Assembly: GCA_964517315.1 (NCBI GenBank) | Contig: CAZFCJ010000082.1 | Coordinates: forward strand, 1 to 15,290 | Direction of reading: 5' to 3' | DNA from: DASWJQ01 sp964517315 | Lineage (GTDB): Bacteria > Chloroflexota > Anaerolineae > Anaerolineales > E44-bin32 | Length of the DNA stretch: 15,290 nt | Shown: positions 7,289 to 13,702 of the stretch, one piece after another | Position numbering within the stretch: position 1 is the stretch's first letter | How the letters are laid out: each line of letters opens with the position of its first letter | Position numbers and translations under genes: made by a program | Notes under the pieces: model-generated | What the model saw: only the letters and a program-made list of their open reading frames with translations | What the model was told of the DNA's origin: nothing | Databases searched by the model: none

Positions 7289-7447
7289 TTACTGCTCGCC
7301 CGTCTCTTCCTCGTCGACGACGAATGTACCGAAGGCCTCCCCGATCGAGCGAGTGTCGACCGCCCGGATCTCATGGAGCACCCAGTACACGAACCCGAAG
7401 AAGGCGACGCCGGTCAAGGAAAACCAAAGAACTAGACTGGTTGGCAT
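7289..7447 (-). CDS. small single-span membrane protein (52 aa) between two transporter genes
   Basis: This gene is easy to miss at 52 codons. It begins MPTSLVLWFSLTGVAFFGFV, with one strongly hydrophobic segment at about residues 4-24. A basic/polar stretch follows (HEIRAVDTRS), then an acidic C-terminus (VVDEEETGEQ). AAGGA lies 7 nt before the ATG, a good ribosome site. Composition and codon use look like the neighbouring genes: a clean hydrophobic block followed by a charged tail, with GC-ending codons. It lies 63 nt after the APC-USP permease and 161 nt before the KimA-like gene, all on one strand, so it is probably in the same transcript. The topology is likely a short outside N-terminus with the acidic tail inside. 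I do not recognise a family. A role as a small regulatory subunit of one of the transporters, in the manner of KdpF, is only a hypothesis from position. Confidence 0.7.
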   Translation of the reverse strand: MPTSLVLWFSLTGVAFFGFVYWVLHEIRAVDTRSIGEAFGTFVVDEEETGEQ

Positions 7448-7510
7448 CCACCTATCCTTGATGGAAGTGACATCATGGAACGATCTCCTAACTCCCTAGC
7501 TATTGACGGT

Positions 7511-9661
7511 CTAGACCTCAACTTCCGAAAGGTCCTCCGTGGGACGTGATCCGAAGAACTCCTGCAGGTAGGACTTGACGGCCCCGGAGTACTTCTTGGC
7601 CAACACAAACGCACCCGGAAAACGTTCGGACACGTTGAGGGGAACGTCCCCGAAGATCTTGCGGTAGACNNNNNNNNNNNNNNNNNNNNNNNNNNNNNNN
7701 NNNNNNNNNNNNNNNNNNNNNNNNNNNNNNNNNNNNNNNNNNNNNNNNNNNNNNNNNNNNNNNNNNNNNCGGACGGGGACGACCACGGAGGATAGATCAG
7801 GTTCCGAGCCGTCATTTGGGGGACGAACCGCTACGACATCGCAGTCGATCCGCCGGAGCACCCACTCGATGGTCTTCCCGAGCGGGGATGGTGCCTTCCC
7901 TCCGTCGCCGCCCGGCCAGCCCAGCACAAGCAGATTGATATCCTTCGCTCGTACCGAGTCTCGGATCGCCAGCCCCACGCTGTGCGTGGCGCGCAGCATC
8001 CAGTTGAATGGCAGGTCATCGGGCATTTCATCGGCCATCTTGCTCAGCAGCTCTTGGCGTTCCATGGCGATGTCCCGGGAAGATCCGACCGGCAGGATCG
8101 AGGGCACCTTCACCGCGTGCAGCCCCCAAATTGCACTCACATTGGCCCGGGCGATGGAGGAGGCGATCCCCGAGAGCGCGCGCATATGGTCTTCGTGAGC
8201 AGCCGCGATCAGAATGTTGTGGCGGCGGGTGTGTGGTTCGACCACTTCCTGAATCAACGGCGTCTGCGTCCGCTCGATCTCCCGCGGTCGAGAGTAGGCG
8301 TAGTAGAAGAGGACTCCGCCCACGATCCAGGCGATGGCTGTGTACCAAGCAGTTGGGCTCAATTCATAGAGGAAGAGGGCCAACATGAGCTTGAGGATGA
8401 TGCCGATGATGGGCACGGCGGGGAACCACGGGATGACGTATCCGCGGTCGAGGTCGGGGCGGTTTCGGCGCAGGTTGATGACCGCTACATTCACCAGCAG
8501 GAAAAGCAGCTTGAACATGATCACAGTGCCCGCGGCGATGTCCTCGATCGGAAGGGTTAAGGCGCCGACGATGATGAACGCCGAGGAGGCTAGGATCGCC
8601 AGGTCGGGCGTGTTGAACTTCCTGGAGATGTGGCTGAAGAAGTCAGGGAGATTGTGATCACGGCCCATCGCAAACGAAACACGCGAGCTCGAATAGATCG
8701 TCGCGTTGAGGGCCGAAGAGGTCGACATCAGGCCGGCGAACAGCAGGACGAAGATCCCGCCCGGCATAAAGAGGCGAGCGGCTTCGGCCATCGCCAACTC
8801 CTCCTGTAGCCCCAGGTACTGCCACACGGGCATCCCTACGTCATGCAGACCGCCTACGGCGACAAATGCGACTAGGACATAGATGGGAACGACAATAACC
8901 AGCGAGTAGAAGATGGCTTTGGGGATGTTGCGCTTGGGGTCAATGATCTCCTCGCTGGACTGGGCGATGATTTCGTAACCTTCGAATCCGATAAAGGTGA
9001 CCCCCATGGCGACGAAAATTCCAAGCATGCCGTTCGGCGCGAAAGGTTCGAAGTTCTGCCACCAGTTGGGATTTCTGAAAGTCGCAAAGAGACCGAAACC
9101 GATGAACGCGAAAAGGGCCAGCACTTTCGTGACCGTGACCACATTGCCTGCCAGACCGGTCTCCGAAGCCCCTCGCAAGTTGATCCCGGTGAAGGCCAAG
9201 ATCACTATCACGGCCACGACTTTGGAGACCAATCCGACTTCCAGGCCCCAGAAGCCGAAGCCCACGGCCTCAAGAAAGCGCGTGAAGAACGAGCCGAAGC
9301 CGACGGCGTACAGACTGCAGGCGACGAAGTGGGCGTACCATGACATCCAGCCCGAGAGAAATCCGGAGGGCTGAGGCAGGGCTTCTTTGACCCACAAATA
9401 CCCGCCGCCCGCATCGGGAAAGCAAGAACCAAGCTCGGCGTAGACCATGGCGGTGAATATGGTGGCGACGCCGTTGAACACGAACGCGAGGATCAGGGCG
9501 GGGCCCGCGATCCCCGCGCCGATTCCGGTCAGGACGAAGATGCCGGCGCCGATCATGGCTCCCACGCCGATCATCGTCGAACTGAAGAGCGTTAGGTCTC
9601 GAACCAGGGATACGTGGTCGTCCGTGGATTGGGGGTGACTCTGGTTCTTGATTTGGGCCAT
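7511..9661 (-). CDS. APC-family amino acid permease with C-terminal USP domains (interrupted by N gap)
   Basis: This is an amino acid/polyamine/organocation permease. Residues about 20-460 carry about twelve membrane spans with family motifs: GAMIGAGIFVLTG in span 1, FIGFEGYEIIAQSSEEI in span 6, and LMSTSSALNATIYSSSRVSF further on. A first universal-stress-protein domain covers about 478-620 (NILIAAA at its start, LVLGWPGG near the phosphate-binding region, DCDVVAVRPP at its end). A second USP domain starts at SSVVVPV, is lost in the 100-N gap, and resumes at VYRKIFGDVPLNV. The frame is open across the gap only by assumption. The substrate is unknown. Such fusions probably sense ATP or stress through the USP part. 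ATG 9661 is preceded by AGAGAGG at 7 nt spacing. It is probably the first gene of a transcript that continues into the 52-residue protein and the KimA-like gene. Confidence 0.85.
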   Translation of the reverse strand: MAQIKNQSHPQSTDDHVSLVRDLTLFSSTMIGVGAMIGAGIFVLTGIGAGIAGPALILAFVFNGVATIFTAMVYAELGSCFPDAGGGYLWVKEALPQPSGFLSGWMSWYAHFVACSLYAVGFGSFFTRFLEAVGFGFWGLEVGLVSKVVAVIVILAFTGINLRGASETGLAGNVVTVTKVLALFAFIGFGLFATFRNPNWWQNFEPFAPNGMLGIFVAMGVTFIGFEGYEIIAQSSEEIIDPKRNIPKAIFYSLVIVVPIYVLVAFVAVGGLHDVGMPVWQYLGLQEELAMAEAARLFMPGGIFVLLFAGLMSTSSALNATIYSSSRVSFAMGRDHNLPDFFSHISRKFNTPDLAILASSAFIIVGALTLPIEDIAAGTVIMFKLLFLLVNVAVINLRRNRPDLDRGYVIPWFPAVPIIGIILKLMLALFLYELSPTAWYTAIAWIVGGVLFYYAYSRPREIERTQTPLIQEVVEPHTRRHNILIAAAHEDHMRALSGIASSIARANVSAIWGLHAVKVPSILPVGSSRDIAMERQELLSKMADEMPDDLPFNWMLRATHSVGLAIRDSVRAKDINLLVLGWPGGDGGKAPSPLGKTIEWVLRRIDCDVVAVRPPNDGSEPDLSSVVVPVXXXXXXXXXXXXXXXXXXXXXXXXXXXXXXXXXXVYRKIFGDVPLNVSERFPGAFVLAKKYSGAVKSYLQEFFGSRPTEDLSEVEV
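7670..7769. other. assembly gap (100 N) inside the APC-USP permease
   Basis: Exactly 100 unknown bases, the conventional placeholder length, interrupt the second USP domain. By comparison with the first USP domain the missing stretch should be nearer 300 bases, so all coordinates beyond it may be shifted relative to the real genome. Confidence 0.9.
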
Positions 9662-9916
9662 CTCCGATCCTCTCTCTTCAGTTCAACGTCATGAATTCAC
9701 GATCCGCCGCCAACGCCGCCTTGCAGAGGCCTTCCTTGGCCCCCACAAGCATGCCCATCAAATAGGGACGGACTGCGCGTGCCTTTTCCCCAAGGAATAC
9801 CGGTCCTTGTTGCCCACTCGTGCAGTGTTGTTGACCCTACGGCGGGCTGAATTCTCCTACAAATCAGCCGCACGCTGCCCTATGAAAGGCTTTGTGTCTG
9901 CCATAACCGCGTGCAT

Positions 9917-9925
9917 ATTATCACA
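9917..9925 (-). promoter_or_regulatory. extended -10 promoter candidate for the transporter operon
   Basis: On the minus strand TGTGATAAT reads as TG, one base, GATAAT, an extended -10. It would start a transcript near 9909 with a leader of about 250 nt before the APC-USP permease. No clear -35 is seen, as is usual for extended -10 promoters. Confidence 0.4.
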
Positions 9926-10394
9926 AGCTCGAATCAGCGGGCTGCTCCTCTTGGCCAGCCCGAAACTGTGTCAGTTTGGCCCCAGAATGTCGGGGGTCTG
10001 CGCAGTGAGATGGGTCGGGACGCGGATGCCCAGGCTGCAGAGCGCAGACTGCTCGTTGACCGTGCCCACCGCGTCGTTGTCGGATCGCGAAAAGCCCAAC
10101 CGAGGGCCTTGGCCGGGCGGCGTCCGCCGCCATCCGTGTCAGCACGAAGCTGCCGACGCAGATCATCGTGATGTCGAAGGGCAACATCTCACGGCTGAGC
10201 TAGGCATTCGCGATCGCCACGTTTTTTCCTTCTATCCGTCCACAGAGCGGTACGCATTGGCCCCTTCGCCGCCTAGAAGCAATCAAGGGACAAGGATCCG
10301 AGTTCCCTGCCCCCGCTTGGGCCGCATTGCACCCGGCGCCGGCCGTCAGAACCGGCGACCTGTGAATGCCTCTAAGCGCGGCTTTGTTCGTCTA

Positions 10395-10412
10395 TTGTGT
10401 CAATTCACACAA
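10395..10412. promoter_or_regulatory. operator-like palindrome
   Basis: TTGTGT-CAATTC-ACACAA is an 18-bp inverted repeat with only the pair flanking the AATT centre mismatched. TATTGT (10417-10422) lies 16 bp after TTGTGT, so a promoter overlapping an operator is possible on the plus strand, but no gene follows. Confidence 0.35.
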
Positions 10413-10435
10413 GGAGTATTGTATACGATGGGCCG

Positions 10436-10457
10436 GGGCGGTCAAGATTGACCGCCC
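10436..10457. other. perfect 10-bp inverted repeat (strong hairpin)
   Basis: GGGCGGTCAA and TTGACCGCCC are separated by only two bases, GA. As RNA it would form a stem of about 8 bp with a 6-nt loop. No T-tract follows on either strand, so a rho-independent terminator is not clear. A protein-binding site is equally possible. Confidence 0.5.
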
Positions 10458-10504
10458 AGTCGTGGGGATCATCTCCCAGCAACCCTGGAGGCAGCGGATA
10501 ACTA

Positions 10505-10656
10505 ACCAGAGAGAACCCAGAGTGCACAGAGAAAAATCTCAAATCCGCTCTTTTGGCGGTGTGGGGGTCCGATCAAGTCTGACACCTGACGGGACCCATT
10601 CTCAGCCACCAAGAGCGGGAATATGAGCTTCTCTGTGGTCTTCGAAGCTTTGTGGT
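10505..10656. repeat. inverted-repeat element, copy B (diverged)
   Basis: The left arm (10505-10534) is ACC then AGAGAGAAC, CCAGAGTGC, ACAGAGAAA. The right arm (10628-10656), read on the other strand, is ACC then ACAAAGCTT, CGAAGACC (one base short), ACAGAGAAG. It is the most diverged of the three copies. Its interior is also partly palindromic: CCGCTCTT (10545-10552) pairs with AAGAGCGG (10611-10618), and GGGTCC (10565-10570) with GGACCC (10592-10597). It lies just beyond the 3' end of trpS. Confidence 0.6.
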
Positions 10657-10768
10657 GAAATCTCGCCTGCAGAGCAGATCGGATCCGCAAAGTGGGTGGG
10701 AAGAGCGCGGGGCAAATCGGCAGCAAGGGATCGACGGCGGACCTGGAATGGCAGGCTGCGGGCGGTCC

Positions 10769-11776
10769 TCAAACGACGAGGCCGACCTTGTGCTTCACTT
10801 CGAGGATCTTGGGTTCGGAGACCGCGCGCGCCCGGTGGGCCCCTTTCTCCATCAGCCGGTCCAGCTCGGCCGGGTCGTCCATGAGCTCCTCATAGCGCGT
10901 GCGGATGGGGCGGACCACCTCAATGACCACCTCGGCCACGCGGATCTTCAGATCGCCGTAACCGCGCGCAGCGGCGAAGTCCTCCAAAACGGCTTCGTCG
11001 CTCTTCCCGGTCACCGCCTGGTAAATGGTGAGCAAATTGTTGACGCCGGCTTTTTCCGGCGCCTCGCTGAACTCGATGTCCTGGCCCGAATCGGTCACCG
11101 CGCGCTTGATCGCCCGGCGGATGTCATCATCCGAGTCGACAAGCCGGATCGCGTGGTCGCGCGACTGCGATTCGCTCTTGCTCATCTTCTGCGTGGGATC
11201 GTCGAGCCCCATAATGCGCGCCCCGGCGGGCGGGATGACCGCCTCGGGCACCACAAACGTATCTCCGTACAGGTGGTTGAAGCGCTGGGCGATATCTCGG
11301 GAAAGCTCTACATGCTGCTTCTGATCCTCGCCCACCGGAACTTCATCGGCGTCGTAGAGCAGGATGTCGGCGGCCTGGAGGACCGGATAGGTCAGCAGCC
11401 CGGCAAGGACGCTCTCCTGCTTGGCGGCTTTGGCCTTGAACTGCGTCATCCGCTCGAGCCAGCCGAGCGGGGTGATGCAGTTCAAAATCCAGGCTCCCTC
11501 CGCGTGGGCGCGCGCGTGGCTCTGAACAAACAAAGTGCTGCGCTCGGGGTCGATGCCGCAGGCGATGAGCAGGGCGGTGAGCTGTCGGGTCTGATGAGCC
11601 AGACTGGCGGGGTCCTGATAAACGGTGATCGCGTGCAGATCGACCACGCAGATGAAGTTTTCGCGTGTGTTCTGCGCCTCGACCCAGTGCTGAATCGCCC
11701 CTAAGTAGTTCCCGAGGTGCAGGTTGCCCGAGGGTTGGATTCCGGAAAAAACCCGTTTCTTCTTTGTGTCGTTCAT
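10769..11776 (-). CDS. trpS: tryptophan--tRNA ligase
   Basis: This class I aminoacyl-tRNA synthetase charges tRNA-Trp with tryptophan in the cytoplasm. It is 335 residues long, the normal bacterial size. The HIGH-type signature is PSGNLHLGNYLGAI (about 15-28) and the KMSKS loop is exact at 197-201 (DDPTQKMSKSESQS). Other family blocks are present: SGIQPSG at the start, YPVLQAADILLYDADEVPVG, GEDQKQHVELSRDIAQRFN, and the C-terminal helical region around EKGAHRARAV. GAGGAG sits only 2 nt before ATG 11776, a tight spacing. The start codon overlaps (ATGA) the stop of a short upstream ORF that begins at 11892. An 8-bp imperfect stem with one bulge (11800-11826) lies in the leader, but I see no T-box pattern. 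The gene follows the DUF4010 gene on the same strand after 160 nt. Confidence 0.95.
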   Translation of the reverse strand: MNDTKKKRVFSGIQPSGNLHLGNYLGAIQHWVEAQNTRENFICVVDLHAITVYQDPASLAHQTRQLTALLIACGIDPERSTLFVQSHARAHAEGAWILNCITPLGWLERMTQFKAKAAKQESVLAGLLTYPVLQAADILLYDADEVPVGEDQKQHVELSRDIAQRFNHLYGDTFVVPEAVIPPAGARIMGLDDPTQKMSKSESQSRDHAIRLVDSDDDIRRAIKRAVTDSGQDIEFSEAPEKAGVNNLLTIYQAVTGKSDEAVLEDFAAARGYGDLKIRVAEVVIEVVRPIRTRYEELMDDPAELDRLMEKGAHRARAVSEPKILEVKHKVGLVV

Positions 11777-11936
11777 GTCTCCTCAAAGCTTTTAGATACA
11801 GAGCGCCACTTCACTGAGGTCGCTCTTCCAAGTGGATCCGCGTGGATACGAATTTGTTCCCGGAAGACCCGTTGGCGATCGCCTTCCGGCATCTGATGGT
11901 CCCGGACTATCTCATCCGTCCCTGCGCGGGGAGAAG

Positions 11937-13223
11937 CTAGCCCAAGTATTGGACCGCCAACCATCCGCTGACCGCGCCGACGGCGATGACGAGCGCGAAT
12001 GACTTCCAGACCACGCTGCGCAGCCGTTCAGTGCCCATGAAATGAACCAATCCGAGCTTGAACCCGGTGTTGATGATGGCGGCGATCAAGATGGCGATGG
12101 CCGCGTTCGCCAGGTCGAGCTGGCCGACCGAGGTCAATCCGGACACGCTGAGCGTGATGCTGTCGACCCCGGTCAGACCGCTCAGGGCGCTGACCGCGAA
12201 GAGACCGGCGCTGCCGAACGCCGAATTGGCGTATTCTACGACCAGCAGCACGACGGCGAACATCGCCGCGAACAGCAGCGCGGTCTGCAAGCGGAGGGGG
12301 TTGGAGAGGTCAACCACGTCACGAATTTCCTCGGATTCGGCCTGCGCCGATCGACGCCAGTAATAGCGGGCGGCGAGGGCGCCGGTCACCAACATCACCA
12401 GCAGGGGCAGGGCCAACAGCCGCAGCAATGGCGGATATACGACGAGGACCTCGATGAAGATACGGGGGAACATCACGGTTGAGGCGAGCACCACGGCGAT
12501 GCCGGCCAGCGAGGACAGATCCGGCGACTCCCGACTGTGCGACGCGAAGCTGACGGTGGTCGCGGTGCTGCTCACAAGGCCGCCGAACACCCCGGCCAAC
12601 CCGGTACCCTGGCGCGGGCCGAGGATCTTCATCAGCAGGTAGCCGACGAAGCTGATCCCCGAGACGAGGATCACCAGCAGCCAGATCTCGACCGGGTTGA
12701 GCACCGCAAAAGGCCCGAACTCCTGGTCCGGCAGCAGCGGCAGCACGACCAACGAGATCAGGCCGAACTGCAGCGTCGCCCGCAGGTCTTCCCCGCTCAT
12801 GCGCCGGGCGATCATGTGCAGTCTGGGCTTCATGGCCAGCATCAACGCGGTGATCACGCCGAGCGCCGCGGCCACATCGGCGCGGTCCCAGATCACAAGG
12901 GCGCCAAGCACGGGCGTCAGCACGGCCACCACCTCGGTCGTCATGCCGGTCGTGAGCCCCTGCCACACGCTGGCGATCCGGTTGCCGGCGACCATCAGTA
13001 TGAAGCCCCCGTAGGAGACGAGGAAGATCTCGAAGCCGTGGAGGTCGGCGGCGAACGCCGCCAAGGCGCCGAACAGGGAGATGAGCGCGAAGGTGCGGAT
13101 GCCGGCGAAACTGGTGGAGTCGGCCCGCTGCTGGACGAACTCGCGTTCGATGCCGATCAAGGCGCCGATCAGCAGGGCCGCGCCGAAGCGCCACCACGGC
13201 TCCAGGTTGATGAAGTCCTGCAT
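11937..13223 (-). CDS. MgtC/DUF4010 family membrane protein
   Basis: The 428-residue protein has about twelve hydrophobic spans. Residues about 10-140 are an MgtC/SapB-type region with the signature ALLIGALIGIEREFVQQR, then AGIRTFALISLFGALAAF and GLTTGMTTEVVAVLTPVLGA. Residues about 155-425 match DUF4010: LVVLPLLPDQEFGPFAVLNP, GLAGVFGGLVSSTATTVSFA, ALSGLTGVDSITLSVSGL and NTGFKLGLVHFMGT. The fusion of the two is the usual architecture. Function is unproven for the family. Relatives of MgtC are linked to magnesium limitation and membrane potential, but transport has not been shown for DUF4010 proteins. The ribosome site before ATG 13223 is weak. The gene lies 97 nt downstream of the tRNA gene on the same strand. 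Close packing with trpS suggests a shared transcript without implying a shared function. Confidence 0.85.
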   Translation of the reverse strand: MQDFINLEPWWRFGAALLIGALIGIEREFVQQRADSTSFAGIRTFALISLFGALAAFAADLHGFEIFLVSYGGFILMVAGNRIASVWQGLTTGMTTEVVAVLTPVLGALVIWDRADVAAALGVITALMLAMKPRLHMIARRMSGEDLRATLQFGLISLVVLPLLPDQEFGPFAVLNPVEIWLLVILVSGISFVGYLLMKILGPRQGTGLAGVFGGLVSSTATTVSFASHSRESPDLSSLAGIAVVLASTVMFPRIFIEVLVVYPPLLRLLALPLLVMLVTGALAARYYWRRSAQAESEEIRDVVDLSNPLRLQTALLFAAMFAVVLLVVEYANSAFGSAGLFAVSALSGLTGVDSITLSVSGLTSVGQLDLANAAIAILIAAIINTGFKLGLVHFMGTERLRSVVWKSFALVIAVGAVSGWLAVQYLG

Positions 13224-13320
13224 TGTGTCGCCTGCTTCCCGATCGTGCTTGAAACCGCTTCCCGGGAGGCCTGCCGAATGGCGAGTTCGCGCGGCCGGTC
13301 CCGCCGGTGAGCCCTGTGAG

Positions 13321-13404
13321 TGGGGCGGGTGGGAGTCGAACCCACACGCTCTTGCGAGCAGAGGATTTTAAGTCCCCGGCGTCTGCCAATTCCGCCACCG
13401 CCCC
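13321..13404 (-). tRNA. tRNA-Leu (anticodon UAA)
   Basis: On the minus strand a full cloverleaf can be drawn. The 7-bp acceptor is GGGGCGG with CCGCCCC, followed by discriminator A. The anticodon loop CTTAAAA gives TAA at 13370-13368. A long variable arm (CTCGCAAGAGCG) marks class II, and the T arm is GTGGG-TTCGACT-CCCAC. It reads UUA and UUG codons. The 3' CCA is not encoded (the sequence continues with CTC), so it must be added enzymatically. Confidence 0.97.
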
Positions 13405-13420
13405 AATGAAGCCTGGACCC

Positions 13421-13448
13421 ATTCTAACGCCCGCGCGCCGGCCGTCAA
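13421..13448 (-). promoter_or_regulatory. promoter of the tRNA-Leu gene
   Basis: On the minus strand TTGACG (13448-13443) and TAGAAT (13426-13421) are separated by 16 bp, close to the housekeeping sigma consensus. A start near 13414 would be about 10 nt before the mature tRNA 5' end. Confidence 0.6.
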
Positions 13449-13474
13449 GGCGTAATGGATCGCAAGCAGGAGTC

Positions 13475-13638
13475 ACCGCAGAGAGCGCGGAGAACGCAGA
13501 GCATTTCAACTTAATGCCCTGGGTCTTCATCACCAGGCGTGGCCTCGTCGATAGCGGTTCAGCTGGCTGTTCCTCGACAGACAGGATCAAATACAAAGGG
13601 TAAAGTTATCTCTCTGCGATCTCCGCGTGCTCTGCGGT
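13475..13638. repeat. inverted-repeat element, copy C
   Basis: The left arm (13475-13504) is ACC then GCAGAGAGC, GCGGAGAAC, GCAGAGCAT. The right arm (13609-13638), read on the other strand, is ACC then GCAGAGCAC, GCGGAGATC, GCAGAGAGA. The palindrome extends inward: AACTT with CCCT (13508-13520) faces AGGG with AAGTT (13597-13607). It lies in the divergent gap between the tRNA-Leu promoter and the secA promoter. No target-site duplication is evident. Confidence 0.8.
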
Positions 13639-13684
13639 AAAGGTCCGATCCGGCCCTGGCCAGCAAGGTTCACCAAGGTCAGCA

Positions 13685-13693
13685 TGTTATAAT
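13685..13693 (+). promoter_or_regulatory. perfect extended -10 promoter of secA
   Basis: TGTTATAAT is a perfect TG-n-TATAAT. The ATG of secA is at 13703, only 9 nt after the box, so transcription should start at or within about 3 nt of the ATG. A -35 hexamer at normal spacing is poor (AAGGTT), consistent with dependence on the extended -10. Confidence 0.65.
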
Positions 13694-13702
13694 TTCAGAC
13701 CC

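Larger units (their letters stand above)
9662..10504. other. intergenic region without a supportable gene
   Basis: Between the APC-USP permease start and repeat copy B I see no full-length gene. Nearest the permease it holds two tiny overlapping ORFs on the minus strand (9758-9817 and 9678-9758) and a promoter-like element at 9917-9925. From about 9920 to 10203 several frames on both strands look weakly protein-like but none is continuous, which fits a decayed gene. A palindrome and hairpin occupy 10395-10457. The long plus-strand frame 9648-10451 has the Arg/Pro/Ser-rich composition of a chance ORF. Confidence 0.6.

Noticed and set aside
10201..10228. T6 run after a GCGATCGC palindrome as a terminator
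   Set aside because: No stable stem of useful length precedes the T-tract and no gene ends there with confidence.
9648..10451. 267-codon plus-strand ORF across the intergenic region
   Set aside because: It has no recognisable domain, a chance-like composition rich in Arg, Pro and Ser, and no ribosome site.
10652..11704. 350-codon plus-strand ORF antisense to trpS
   Set aside because: trpS has intact signature motifs in the opposite strand. The plus-strand frame is an in-register antisense artefact of high GC content.
12319..13596. 425-codon minus-strand ORF overlapping the DUF4010 gene and tRNA
   Set aside because: It is Arg/Pro/Gly-rich, runs through the tRNA and repeat C, and is a shifted shadow of the DUF4010 gene.
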